A stretch of DNA of 64,000 bases from an uncultured Bacteroidia bacterium (GCA_902776565.1 CACYQN010000004.1:124001-188000), one strand, 5' to 3'. Shown: positions 1 through 8,294, numbered from the stretch's first letter. Notes: generated from the sequence alone by a model not told the origin. Translations and numbers: made by a program.

Positions 1-1479
1 CTTGGTTTGCCAAGTGGAACGCTTTGGGCTACTTGCAATGTAGGAGCAAATACACCCGAAGGCTACGGCGACTACTTTGCTTGGGGAGAGACAAAAACAA
101 AGAGTACTTTTTCTTGGACAAACTATAGTTTAGGAATAAGTTGCGATAATTGCTACCAAAATACTCAAATTGTCAAGTATAACCCAGATGTTGATGCTTT
201 GAAGACTTTAGAAACAATCGATGACGCAGCAACGGTTAACTGGGGCGAAGGCTGGCGTATTCCGACTATTATAGAAATTGGAGAACTTATTAGTAATTGT
301 TCTCATGAATTTGTTAAACAAAATGGGGTATGGGGTCGGCTATTTACGGGACCTAATGGGAATAGTATTTTCCTTCCTGCCGCTGGGAAACGTTTAGATA
401 ATAGTTTATCGGGTGATGGTTCCTGGGGGACCTATTGGTCTAGTTCGCTGACCTTCACTGACAATAAGTTCTGGAGTGATCCTAATAGCGGGAGGCTCTG
501 TGAGTTCACTCCTTACAGAGCGTTTTCGTTTTATATTGAAATGTACCGATGTGATTTGTCTTACACCGTCTTCCGTCGCCAAGTAGGACTTACAGTGCGT
601 GCAGTATGTTCTTCCAAAAGTATGACAAACCATTCAAATGCTGGACAATCAAATTCTCCGCACGATGGGGAAATTAAAGGGGTATTTTCTGTAAGTGATA
701 CAAAAAAAGTAATGTTTTCCAAAGGCAATCTGCAATATCAAGGCTCAACTAACACATGGAGATTTGCAGAAAACCAATATACTATGATTGGCTGTAGTGG
801 TGGAAATATTGCACCTTCTGCCACTCAATCTGGTTGGATTGATTTGTTCGGATGGGGAACAAGTGGATATAAAAATAAGTATCCATATATGGTATCTAAG
901 AATGACTATGATTATAGGGCAAAAGAGGATGGCAGAACCCATGACAGCTATTGTATTCTTAACGATATTGCTGGGACGCAGTATGATTGGGGTGTTCATA
1001 ACGCAATAACCAACGGCGGAAACAAAGTAAATATTTGGAGAACATTATCCTATGCAGAATGGGAGTATCTTATAAGTAAAAGGTCAAATGCTTCAAACAA
1101 AAAGGCTCTTGCCAATGTTAATGGTGTTAATGGTTGCGTATTGTTACCTGACAAATGGACATTACCGTCTGGGTGCTCGTTCAATCCAGGTGTCGAAAAT
1201 GGTTTTTCTACAAATAAATACACAGTTGAACAATGGAAACTTATGGAAAATGCAGGAGCTGTATTCTTGCCTGCCGCAGGTTGTCGACTAGGAACATCAA
1301 CTAATGTAGCAGGACAATATGGCTTCTATTGGTCAACAACAGATACAGAAGAAAGTGCCCATTATTTTAGTTTTACAGACGGAACCAACGATAATACCAA
1401 AGCAAGAATAGCGGTAGGCAAAAGACAATCATACCGCTATAGAGGTAAAGCGGTAAGATTAGTTAAGGATGTGGAATAA
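1..1479 (+). CDS. FISUMP-like surface protein, 5' truncated by the window
   Basis: The frame is open from base 1, so the true start lies upstream; the TTG at 7 is only the first possible start codon. Two related modules are visible. The first (about residues 1-205) has LWATCNVGA, GDYFAWGET, EGWRIPT, FLPAAGKR and GTYWSSS, the pattern of FISUMP / DUF1566-like domains common on Bacteroidales surface proteins. The second (about 220-490) has FSKGNLQYQ, WRFAENQY, IDLFGWGTSGY and FLPAAGCR, ending in GKAVRLVKDVE. These domains are thought to have a C-type-lectin or formylglycine-generating-enzyme-like fold and to sit on the cell surface. No catalytic role can be assigned. There is no sorting domain at the C-terminus, so anchoring would depend on the missing N-terminus, possibly as a lipoprotein. 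Confidence 0.7.
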   Translation, partial: LGLPSGTLWATCNVGANTPEGYGDYFAWGETKTKSTFSWTNYSLGISCDNCYQNTQIVKYNPDVDALKTLETIDDAATVNWGEGWRIPTIIEIGELISNCSHEFVKQNGVWGRLFTGPNGNSIFLPAAGKRLDNSLSGDGSWGTYWSSSLTFTDNKFWSDPNSGRLCEFTPYRAFSFYIEMYRCDLSYTVFRRQVGLTVRAVCSSKSMTNHSNAGQSNSPHDGEIKGVFSVSDTKKVMFSKGNLQYQGSTNTWRFAENQYTMIGCSGGNIAPSATQSGWIDLFGWGTSGYKNKYPYMVSKNDYDYRAKEDGRTHDSYCILNDIAGTQYDWGVHNAITNGGNKVNIWRTLSYAEWEYLISKRSNASNKKALANVNGVNGCVLLPDKWTLPSGCSFNPGVENGFSTNKYTVEQWKLMENAGAVFLPAAGCRLGTSTNVAGQYGFYWSTTDTEESAHYFSFTDGTNDNTKARIAVGKRQSYRYRGKAVRLVKDVE

Positions 1480-1664
1480 CGACATTCAATGTAAACTATT
1501 TCTTCCGTAGATTTATGACACTTTGAAATTTATACCTATATATCGCGCGTTATGGTCATTGTAGAAGAGTGATTTTTGACGAAAATTTAATTTATGCTTT
1601 GTCTAATAGTATAGCATAATAATAGAAGTATTTTGTTTGTTGGTATTATATATGTGGATTAATG

Positions 1665-1693
1665 TTGCCTTGGGTGAATAAAACCTAACTTTG
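1665..1693 (+). promoter_or_regulatory. Bacteroidota-type promoter
   Basis: TTG at 1665-1667 and TAACTTTG at 1686-1693, 18 bases apart, match the Bacteroidota -33/-7 pattern. The predicted start of transcription is about 25 bases before the ATG at 1726. The rest of the 1480-1725 gap is AT-rich with no other feature seen. Confidence 0.6.
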
Positions 1694-1725
1694 TGGAGTA
1701 TTTATAATTAAAAATTTTTATTCTT

Positions 1726-2232
1726 ATGGAAGTAATATCAACAAGGTTGGTTCTTCATGAAATCGACAATGACTATGTACAGAAAAACTGTAGTCCGAAA
1801 ACTTTAGAGTTAGCAGGGGATCATAAATATGGAGAAGATATTCAAAATTGTAATATTGCAATATCAATATCTGATATCAATAATAACGATGAGTACGCTT
1901 ATTTTTTCATAGGTGTGCGAACAGCTATTGAAGGCAATAAAGAATATACTATTAAAAAGGTTGTTTTTGATGAAAGGCTTAAAGAAGAAACAATTGCAAT
2001 ATTTATTTATAATGTACTCTATGGATTAGTAAATGGAAATTGTTTGCGGATGGACAGAATAATTGCAATAGAGAACCACTCATTTTATGAACAAATATTT
2101 CAAAAAACATATCAGAAAGTCGCCAATGAAATTATAAATGTATTTTTATTAAAAAGGGATGGGGTTGAAATTGAAAGTAATCAAAACTTTATGGGAAAAT
2201 TAGGAAAAATTAGAGAACAAATGCAAGGATAA
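1726..2232 (+). CDS. Hypothetical protein, 168 aa
   Basis: I do not recognise this family. The protein is soluble, with no signal peptide or membrane segment. It starts MEVISTRLVLHEI, faintly like the first strand of GNAT acetyltransferases, but no acetyl-CoA-binding motif is visible, so I do not call it one. Base composition is AT-rich with many AAA, ATT and AAT codons, unlike the housekeeping genes from 6.4 kb on, which suggests acquired DNA. It has its own promoter and lies 116 bases upstream of the nuclease-DUF2971 gene on the same strand. The two might form one accessory unit, but no overlap or shared operon proves it. Confidence 0.55.
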   Translation: MEVISTRLVLHEIDNDYVQKNCSPKTLELAGDHKYGEDIQNCNIAISISDINNNDEYAYFFIGVRTAIEGNKEYTIKKVVFDERLKEETIAIFIYNVLYGLVNGNCLRMDRIIAIENHSFYEQIFQKTYQKVANEIINVFLLKRDGVEIESNQNFMGKLGKIREQMQG

Positions 2233-2348
2233 TAATTTAGTACAATCAAATCATAAACAAATTACAATAAAGAGCTATGTGTAATTCATTGTTGACTAGC
2301 AAAATAGTCGCAAGTTTTAATAAACAAATTCTATAATAAAAAACATAT

Positions 2349-3647
2349 ATGGAAGATTTAACTCATATACAAAAAGAGCGTGATGTGCAAAAGAATGCGT
2401 TGAAACTACTCTCGTATTCACCATTATGGAATTTTTTTGAAATTCGTACTGATTTTAGATGGGAAAAAAGTAACTCACATATAAAATTTGACATAGTCTT
2501 ATTAAGAAAGGGAATCTTATATGCAATAGTAGAAGTAAAACAAAATTTAGTAGAACAATCGCAATTAAAAAAAGGTAAGCAACTGCTAGCAGAAATGTTG
2601 CAATTGACTAATTGTAGATTTGGAATAATAACAGACAACAATAAGTATCTTTTGAAAGATGCAGCATATCCTAATAAGGACTTTATTGAAATGGATTTTA
2701 ATCAAATCATTGATAAATTGATTAAACCAAGCATTATTCCCATGTCAAAAAGTGGATTGGAAAAAATAATGAAAGCTCTTGAAATATTTTTTAAGGATGA
2801 TACTAACAAAATAGCTATGATTTGTGAAGATATTGAGTACGATGATAATCGAGGAGAATACTTTTTTGCTAGCTTAGATAAAGAAAGGATTTTTTTCTCT
2901 AATGTATTTAATTCATCAAGCATTAATAATACAGCTATTTATCGTTATACTTCTTTAGACGCTTTAATTTCAATGTTTAATAAAGGAACATATAGGATGA
3001 ATGGTATAGTTGGTATGAACGACAAGTCTGAAATTGATTACTTTGACAACTTTGACAAAGAATCTGAAATAAAAAATTCTTGGTATTCTGCACAAGAAAT
3101 AAATGATACATACCTATCATCATGTTGTTCTATAGGAGATGATTTGACAATGTGGCGATTATATGGTGATGATGGCAAAGGTGTTTGTCTTGTGTTTGAA
3201 ATACTTCCACAAGAAAAAAGGGATAAAGGTTTTGTTTTAGCTCCTATTAATTATGCAGAAGAAAGAGGAAAACATACAGCCATAAATATGTTCAGAAAAT
3301 TATCTGATGCAAAAATGAGATTTAGAGAATTATATAAATGGAAACATTTTTTCAAACCCTATGAATACAATATAGAAAAAGAAATAAGATTAATTTTTTT
3401 TGATAATAGAAAGTATGACAATGGTGTTATAAACAGAGATTGGGTTAAAACATGGCACCATTCTATAATCAATCCAATTATTGACTTTAAATTAAATTCA
3501 CCAGGGTTCCCATTGCAATTGAAACGTATTGTTTTAGGTCCTAAAATGCAAGAATTGGATACGAATAAATCTCAATTGGAATATTATATATCACAAAAAG
3601 GCTATTCAATAGATGTTGAAAAGTCAGAAATTGATAATTACAGATAA
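2349..3647 (+). CDS. PD-(D/E)XK nuclease-like domain fused to DUF2971
   Basis: The N-terminal ~110 residues look like the HsdR N-terminal / PD-(D/E)XK nuclease fold: IKFDIVLL with Asp48, then AIVEVKQ with Glu62-Val-Lys64, in the order and spacing of the catalytic D...ExK. After a linker, residues from about 195 to the end match DUF2971: IYRYTSLDALISMFNKG, MNDKSEIDYFDNF, a cysteine/serine-rich SSCCSIGDDLTMWRLYGD, then GVCLVFE. DUF2971 has no firmly established activity but is often found in accessory and defence DNA. No helicase motor is attached, unlike HsdR. AT-rich codon use and the neighbouring AbiE genes support an anti-phage or genome-conflict role; that is inference. The start is the ATG at 2349; no clear TAnnTTTG box was seen directly upstream. 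Confidence 0.7.
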   Translation: MEDLTHIQKERDVQKNALKLLSYSPLWNFFEIRTDFRWEKSNSHIKFDIVLLRKGILYAIVEVKQNLVEQSQLKKGKQLLAEMLQLTNCRFGIITDNNKYLLKDAAYPNKDFIEMDFNQIIDKLIKPSIIPMSKSGLEKIMKALEIFFKDDTNKIAMICEDIEYDDNRGEYFFASLDKERIFFSNVFNSSSINNTAIYRYTSLDALISMFNKGTYRMNGIVGMNDKSEIDYFDNFDKESEIKNSWYSAQEINDTYLSSCCSIGDDLTMWRLYGDDGKGVCLVFEILPQEKRDKGFVLAPINYAEERGKHTAINMFRKLSDAKMRFRELYKWKHFFKPYEYNIEKEIRLIFFDNRKYDNGVINRDWVKTWHHSIINPIIDFKLNSPGFPLQLKRIVLGPKMQELDTNKSQLEYYISQKGYSIDVEKSEIDNYR

Positions 3648-3704
3648 TAAACCTATATTCCTTTTGTATAATATAGTCAGAAAGATTTTACACTTAGCAT
3701 TTAT

Positions 3705-3915
3705 GCAAAGATGGAGAGGATGGCAAGGCTTCGCCGTTTCTGAGTTTCTCGGTTTCTGTGGCTAATGCCGTTTAACTTCGTTGAGCTAAAGGTTGGCTAA
3801 CGCCGAGCTAAAGTTTAACTTCGTTGAGGGCTTCGCCGTTCTATGCCTGCGGCGTTTCTAGGTTTCTTGGTTGCGCCGTTTGAATGGCTGACGCCGTTTC
3901 TTGGTTTCTCGGTAT
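3705..3915 (+). repeat. Degenerate GCCGTTT / GTTTC intergenic repeat array
   Basis: This part of the 376-base gap 3648-4023 is built from short words used again and again: TTCGCCGTTTC, GAGTTTCTCGG, GGCTAACGCCG, TTAACTTCGTTGAG. The same words recur at about 5662-5790, 30602-30700 and 34450-34560, and in reverse complement (GAAAC) at 6256-6366. No coding potential is convincing. Function unknown. Confidence 0.7.
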
Positions 3916-3964
3916 CCACTAAAGTTTCAGTGAGTATTCGAAAATATTTCACTTTTTTAGTGAA

Positions 3965-3990
3965 TTGTAAGATTTTATTTTCTACCTTTG
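3965..3990 (+). promoter_or_regulatory. Promoter of the AbiE operon
   Basis: TTG at 3965-3967 and TACCTTTG at 3983-3990 form a Bacteroidota promoter. It decides the start of the next gene: the in-frame TTG at 3988 lies inside the -7 box and cannot be the translation start, leaving the ATG at 4024. Confidence 0.7.
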
Positions 3991-4023
3991 CCTTTGAAAA
4001 ATTGTCAAAATTTCAAAGGTGTA

Positions 4024-4629
4024 ATGTCGGGTGAATATTCAATAAAGAATGGCGACACGCTTAGGCAACGCATAGAGGCATTGCCCGAGGATTCCGTATT
4101 GTTCCGCACCGATTTTCCTGAATATCATTCCGAATTTGTTGGCGGGACGTTGGCGGAACTTACAAACGATGGCATTTTGGTGAAACTGGCCCAAGGAATA
4201 TATGCCAAGCCACGTAAAAGCAGGTTTGGAAATGTTTTGCCTTCCGTTGATAAGATTGTACAAGCTATCGCGGTGCGCGACAATGCACAAATTATACCAT
4301 CGGGGATAACTGCATTGAATATCCTGGGGCTGTCAACTCAGGTGCAAATGAACTACACCTATCTGACTACAGGCAGTGAACGCTTAATCAAGCTGACCAA
4401 CCAGCGAGTAATGCTGAAAAGGGGTGTGCCAAAGAATTTCTGCTATGGAACAAGGCTCATTGCGCTGTTGGTACAAGCGTTGAAAGCATTGAAGCAGGAA
4501 AATTTAGGACAAGAGGAATTGCAGACAATACGCGGACTGATATCCAAGGAACCAGACAGGAAAACATTGGCAAATGATGTGGATATGATGCCAGTATGGA
4601 TGAAGAGAATAGTAAAACCTATGCTATAA
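4024..4629 (+). CDS. AbiEi-family antitoxin (DUF6088-like)
   Basis: This 201-aa protein resembles DUF6088 / AbiEi antitoxins of type IV toxin-antitoxin systems. It has an N-terminal winged-helix-like region (GDTLRQRIEALPEDSVLFRTDF, here split as GDTLRQRIEAL and EDSVLFRTDF), the LTNDGILVKLAQGIYAKP motif typical of the family's DNA-binding half, and an ITALNILGLSTQ segment. In the family the antitoxin represses its own promoter and neutralises the partner nucleotidyltransferase. The start is ATG 4024, since earlier starts fall in the promoter. The AbiEii gene begins 2 bases after its stop, so the two are co-transcribed and probably translationally coupled. Confidence 0.8.
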   Translation: MSGEYSIKNGDTLRQRIEALPEDSVLFRTDFPEYHSEFVGGTLAELTNDGILVKLAQGIYAKPRKSRFGNVLPSVDKIVQAIAVRDNAQIIPSGITALNILGLSTQVQMNYTYLTTGSERLIKLTNQRVMLKRGVPKNFCYGTRLIALLVQALKALKQENLGQEELQTIRGLISKEPDRKTLANDVDMMPVWMKRIVKPML

Positions 4630-4631
4630 AA

Positions 4632-5654
4632 ATGGAGAAATTATGGTTAAATAATGAGTTGGTTGACCGTCTGGCGATGTTGCAGAGGACAGAAACTGAA
4701 CATCCTGGCATTAATCAGGTTGCAATAGAAAAGGACTGGTGGGTAACGGTCACATTGAATGCATTGTTTCGGACAGAATGTTGTGAGTCGTTGATATTTA
4801 AGGGAGGCACGTCACTATCAAAAGGATTCAACATTATTGAGCGTTTTTCCGAGGACATTGACTTGGCTATCAGTCATAATTTTTTCGGCATAGATAAGAC
4901 TAGCAAGAGCCAGCGAGAGAAATTGCGCAAAATGGCCCGAAAATATATACACGGGACTCTCTCGGAACAATTGGATGCCAATTTGAAAGATATGGGCATT
5001 ACAGGTTACAATATAGAGAATGTAACTCATATACAGAATGGTAACGGGGAAAAACAGCCGATAGATTCAGATACCGACCCAACTGTTATTTTGCTGCATT
5101 ATACTTCGGTGTTAGAGGGAACAATCAGTTATATCCCGCCTCGTGTGAAGATTGAGATTAGTTGCCTTTCGATGGACGAACCGACCGAAGAACGAGAAAT
5201 ACATTCTCTTATTGGCGAAAGTTTCGATGGTGAGGATTCAGATGCCGATTGCAAAGTACGGACTGTTGTGCCGACACGCACATTCTTGGAGAAGATATTC
5301 TTACTTGCTGAAGAGTTCCAGAAAGAAAAGCCAAGAAGTGTTAGAATGTCACGGCATTTGTATGATCTGGAGAAACTGATGGATAGCCAATATGGTCGAG
5401 AGGCTTTGTCTGACCGTTTTTTATACGATGCAATCGTTGAACATCGTCGGACATATTATGCTTTGAAATATGTGAATTATGACCTTCATAATCCTGCTAC
5501 AATCAATTTTATGGTGCCTAAACAGAATATTGAGGCGTGGAGAGCGGATTATGCTGATATGAGACGTTTCTTCATTTATGGAGATTCGTTGGATTTTGAT
5601 GCGCTGATGAGTAGAATAGAGAAATTGCAAGATATAGTAAAAAGGGTATGGTAA
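4632..5654 (+). CDS. AbiEii/AbiGii-type nucleotidyltransferase toxin
   Basis: The 340-aa protein has the minimal nucleotidyltransferase signature FKGGTSLSKG (Gly58-Gly59-Thr60-Ser61) followed by RFSEDIDLAI, with the metal-binding pair Asp75-x-Asp77. It then carries the AbiEii body (PRVKIEISCLS, VPTRTFLEKIFLLAEEF, SRHLYDLEKLM). Family members transfer nucleotides, in some cases onto tRNA acceptor ends, and stall growth during phage infection unless held back by AbiEi. Two starts are possible: ATG 4596, overlapping the antitoxin gene, and ATG 4632, two bases past its stop. The second is preferred because the family usually begins near this point. Confidence 0.85.
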   Translation: MEKLWLNNELVDRLAMLQRTETEHPGINQVAIEKDWWVTVTLNALFRTECCESLIFKGGTSLSKGFNIIERFSEDIDLAISHNFFGIDKTSKSQREKLRKMARKYIHGTLSEQLDANLKDMGITGYNIENVTHIQNGNGEKQPIDSDTDPTVILLHYTSVLEGTISYIPPRVKIEISCLSMDEPTEEREIHSLIGESFDGEDSDADCKVRTVVPTRTFLEKIFLLAEEFQKEKPRSVRMSRHLYDLEKLMDSQYGREALSDRFLYDAIVEHRRTYYALKYVNYDLHNPATINFMVPKQNIEAWRADYADMRRFFIYGDSLDFDALMSRIEKLQDIVKRVW

Positions 5655-5661
5655 ATTTTGC

Positions 5662-5790
5662 ACAAATGCCTGTGGCGTTTGAGGGCTAACGCCCGTTTGA
5701 GTGGCTGCGCCGTTTCTATGGCTTGCGCCCGTTTCTGAGTTTCTCTGGCTAACGCCGTTTCTGAGTTTCTGCATCCGTTTCAAAGTTTCA
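5662..5790 (+). repeat. GCCGTTTC / GAGTTTCT intergenic repeat array
   Basis: Same word set as the array before the AbiE pair (CGCCGTTTCTATGG, CCGTTTCTGAGTTTCT, GGCTAACGCC), here directly after the toxin stop. The AbiE operon is therefore bracketed by two arrays of one family in the same orientation. Confidence 0.65.
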
Positions 5791-5796
5791 TAGATG

Positions 5797-5823
5797 TTGG
5801 TTATAAAGTTTTTTTTAATTTTG
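5797..5823 (+). promoter_or_regulatory. Promoter of the four-helix-bundle gene
   Basis: TTG at 5797-5799 and TAATTTTG at 5816-5823, 20 bases before the ATG at 5843. Confidence 0.6.
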
Positions 5824-5842
5824 CACACTTAAAATTAGTGTT

Positions 5843-6232
5843 ATGACGATAACGGATTTTGAAGATTTGAGAATTTGGCAGGATGCTCGCATTTTGTCAA
5901 AGGACATATATTTTATAACCAATACAGATAAGTTTAAAGTGGATTATAGATTTTGTTCTCAAATCCGGTCGGCAGCAGGTTCTATTATGGACAACATTGC
6001 CGAAGGCTTTGAAAGAGATGGAAGTAAGGAATTTTTACAGTTCTTGTATATAGCTAAAGCATCGTGCGCAGAAGTTAGGAGTCAATTGGCAAGAGCTTTT
6101 GATATTGAGTATATAGACGAAGAAACTTACAATCAGTACCGACAGCGTTGCATAGACGAAGCACAATCAATTTATAACTTTATCAAGTATCTAAAGGACT
6201 CCGAAATCAAAGGTCTAAAATTCAAAAAATAA
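5843..6232 (+). CDS. Four-helix-bundle protein (23S rRNA-IVP family)
   Basis: The 129-aa protein begins FEDLRIWQDARILSKDIY and has the conserved core CSQIRSAAGSIMDNIAEGFER, here in parts IRSAAGSIMDNIAEGF and KEFLQFLYIAKASCAEVRSQ. This is the S23 / intervening-sequence protein family (TIGR02436), first found inside 23S rRNA insertions but widespread elsewhere. It folds as a small helical bundle that forms pentamers; its job is not known. It is not in an rRNA gene here: it stands alone between two repeat arrays, with its own promoter. In many Bacteroidota such genes are mobile and sit beside short repeats, which fits this setting. Confidence 0.85.
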   Translation: MTITDFEDLRIWQDARILSKDIYFITNTDKFKVDYRFCSQIRSAAGSIMDNIAEGFERDGSKEFLQFLYIAKASCAEVRSQLARAFDIEYIDEETYNQYRQRCIDEAQSIYNFIKYLKDSEIKGLKFKK

Positions 6233-6255
6233 CCAAACCAGAAACTATTAAAACC

Positions 6256-6366
6256 ATAGAAACTATTAGAAACCTAGAAACGTGAAACACAGAAACTATT
6301 AGAAACCCAGAAACGTGAAACATAGAAACTATTAGAAACATAGAAACCCAGAAACTATTAAAAACA
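6256..6366 (+). repeat. 33-bp tandem repeat, GAAAC-rich
   Basis: Two full 33-base units lie head to tail (6256-6288 and 6289-6321), each with AGAAACTATTAGAAAC and ending in AGAAACGTGAAAC, followed by a diverged third copy to 6366. There are no spacers, so this is not a CRISPR. It is the reverse-complement form of the GTTTC words seen upstream. It ends 8 bases before the glycyl-tRNA synthetase start and so probably lies in its promoter or leader region. Confidence 0.75.
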
Positions 6367-6373
6367 ACATAAC

Positions 6374-7912
6374 ATGACACAGGAAGATTTATTCAAAAAA
6401 ATCGTATCGCATTGCAAAGAATACGGATTCATATTCCAGTCGTCGGAACTGTACGACGGACTGAGCGCTGTTTACGACTACGGACAGAATGGCGTTGAAC
6501 TCAAGAACAACATCAAGGAATATTGGTGGAAGGCTATGGTTCAGCTTAACGAGGAAGTTGTTGGTCTCGACTCGGCAATTTTCATGCATCCGACAATATG
6601 GAAGGCTTCGGGACACGTGGATGCATTCAACGACCCGCTAATCGACAACAAGGACTCTAAGAAACGCTATCGCGCCGATGTCCTTATCGAAGACCATATC
6701 GAAAAGTTCAACGACAAGATAAACAAGGAAGTAGAGAAGGCTCGCAAGCGTTTCGGCGAGGCATTCAACGAGGAGCAGTTCCGCAGCACCAACCAGCGCG
6801 TGCTCGACTATCAGGCAAAGATGGACGCCGTGAAGGCTCGCTTCGTGAAGGCTTTGGAAGACAACGACCTCGACGGCATACGCCAGATAATCATCGACGA
6901 AGGCATTGTCTGCCCGATTTCGGGAACCAAGAACTGGACAGAAGTCCGTCAGTTCAACCTTATGTTCGACACCAAGTTGGGTTCGGTTGCCGAAGGTGCA
7001 AATACCATTTATCTGCGTCCCGAAACGGCTCAGGGTATTTTCGTCAACTACCTCAATGTACAGAAGACCGGTCGTATGAAGATTCCTTTCGGTATCGCAC
7101 AAATAGGTAAGGCTTTCCGCAACGAGATTGTTGCCCGTCAGTTCATTTTCCGTATGCGTGAATTCGAGCAGATGGAAATGCAGTATTTCGTAAAGCCGGG
7201 TACCGAACTTGAATGGTTCGAGAAGTGGCGCGAAAAACGCTTGAAATGGCACAAGGCTCTCGGCCTGGGCGACAACAAGTACCGTTGGCACAAGCACGAC
7301 AAGCTGGCTCACTATGCCAATGCAGCCTACGACATCGAGTTCGACTTCCCGTTCGGATTCAAGGAAATCGAAGGTATCCACTCGCGTACCAACTTCGACT
7401 TGTCGCAGCACCAGCAGTTCTCGGGCAAGAAAATCCAGTACTTCGACAACGAAGCCAACGAAGCCTACACTCCGTATGTGGTTGAAACTTCAATCGGTCT
7501 CGACCGTATGTTCTTGTCGATTATCTCGTCGGCATACTGCGAAGAGCAGATCGGCGACGAAACCCGCGTAGTGCTTCGTATTCCTGCTCCGTTGGCTCCT
7601 GTAAAGGTTGCCGTATTGCCGTTGGTTAAGAAGGACGGTTTGCCTGAGTTGGCCGAAAAGATTATGAACCGCCTGAAACTCAACCTCAACTGCCAGTACG
7701 AGGAAAAGGATTCCATCGGAAAGCGTTATCGTCGTCAGGATGCAATTGGAACACCGTTCTGCATCACCGTTGACCATCAGTCGGCAGAAGATGGCACCGT
7801 AACTCTCCGTCATCGCGACACCATGGAGCAGGAGCGCGTTTCAATCGACGACATCGAGCGCATTGTTACCGAAAAGTGCGACATCAAGAATCTGTTGAGA
7901 CAGTTGATGTAA
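6374..7912 (+). CDS. glyQS: Glycine--tRNA ligase (single-chain type)
   Basis: This class II synthetase charges tRNA-Gly with glycine. The 512-aa length and sequence fit the alpha2 (eukaryote/archaea-like) form used by Bacteroidota rather than the alpha2beta2 form. Visible signatures are PETAQGIFVNYLN, the motif 2 region KAFRNEIVARQFIFRMREFEQ (split as AFRNEIVARQF and REFEQMEMQYF), the insert with EGIHSRTNFDLSQHQ, and motif 3 TSIGLDRMFLSII. The C-terminal anticodon-binding domain starts near APVKVAVLPLV and runs to the end. Codon use is GC-rich and housekeeping-like, in clear contrast to the AT-rich genes before it. A strong hairpin terminator follows. Confidence 0.97.
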   Translation: MTQEDLFKKIVSHCKEYGFIFQSSELYDGLSAVYDYGQNGVELKNNIKEYWWKAMVQLNEEVVGLDSAIFMHPTIWKASGHVDAFNDPLIDNKDSKKRYRADVLIEDHIEKFNDKINKEVEKARKRFGEAFNEEQFRSTNQRVLDYQAKMDAVKARFVKALEDNDLDGIRQIIIDEGIVCPISGTKNWTEVRQFNLMFDTKLGSVAEGANTIYLRPETAQGIFVNYLNVQKTGRMKIPFGIAQIGKAFRNEIVARQFIFRMREFEQMEMQYFVKPGTELEWFEKWREKRLKWHKALGLGDNKYRWHKHDKLAHYANAAYDIEFDFPFGFKEIEGIHSRTNFDLSQHQQFSGKKIQYFDNEANEAYTPYVVETSIGLDRMFLSIISSAYCEEQIGDETRVVLRIPAPLAPVKVAVLPLVKKDGLPELAEKIMNRLKLNLNCQYEEKDSIGKRYRRQDAIGTPFCITVDHQSAEDGTVTLRHRDTMEQERVSIDDIERIVTEKCDIKNLLRQLM

Positions 7913-7931
7913 TGAAAAACAATGACTTATT

Positions 7932-7960
7932 AAAAATCCCCTCATTGCAGGGGATTTTTT
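7932..7960 (+). terminator. Rho-independent terminator after glyQS
   Basis: CCCCT (7938-7942) pairs with AGGGG (7949-7953), extended by an A-run/T-run; six Ts follow. Confidence 0.9.
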
Positions 7961-7980
7961 GTTTCCAGTCCAATAAAAAT

Positions 7981-8011
7981 TTTGCAGTGTAATACAGTTG
8001 CGTTATTTTTG
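7981..8011 (+). promoter_or_regulatory. Promoter of the ribbon-helix-helix gene
   Basis: TTTG at 7981-7984 and TATTTTTG at 8004-8011, 19 bases apart, about 29 bases before the ATG at 8041. Confidence 0.7.
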
Positions 8012-8040
8012 CAATTAAAAGTATTACAAATAATATTACT

Positions 8041-8235
8041 ATGGAAGCAACAATAGTTAGACAACCTGCATCTTTCCGTTTGCGTGCAGACCTTCTAGAA
8101 GGTTTGAAGCGCAATGCCGCCCGTGAAAACCGCTCTCTCAACAACTATGTGGAAAGCGTTCTGCTCGACGTTGTTTATAACGAACCTAACGAGGTTACAA
8201 AAGCTGCAATCGAGGAGGCAGTGAATAGAAAATAA
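8041..8235 (+). CDS. Small ribbon-helix-helix protein (antitoxin-like)
   Basis: The 64-aa protein reads like an Arc/CopG-type fold: a short strand (IVRQPASFRLRADLL) and a helix-turn-helix pair (EGLKRNAARENRSLNNYVESVL). In Bacteroidota such proteins are annotated as toxin-antitoxin-system proteins, and they bind DNA as dimers. No toxin gene follows here; the next gene, 97 bases on, is a lipoprotein. It is either an orphan antitoxin or a small autonomous regulator. A perfect 20-base palindrome lies between the two genes and is a possible binding site. Confidence 0.75.
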   Translation: MEATIVRQPASFRLRADLLEGLKRNAARENRSLNNYVESVLLDVVYNEPNEVTKAAIEEAVNRK

Positions 8236-8294
8236 TATCATAGAATTGGTCCGACTTGGTACGCACTCTGAATTATTTGGAAAATGAAATATAA

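Noticed and set aside
3988..4023. TTG start for the AbiEi gene
   Set aside because: The TTG is the end of the TACCTTTG promoter box. The same reasoning rejects TTG starts at 34417, 45836, 60835 and 62933.
5843..6232. 23S rRNA intervening sequence
   Set aside because: The encoded protein belongs to the IVP family, but no rRNA sequence flanks it.
6256..6366. CRISPR array
   Set aside because: The 33-base units are directly adjacent with no spacers, and no cas gene is present.
6638..7411. 257-codon frame on the minus strand
   Set aside because: Antisense to glyQS; a codon-bias shadow.
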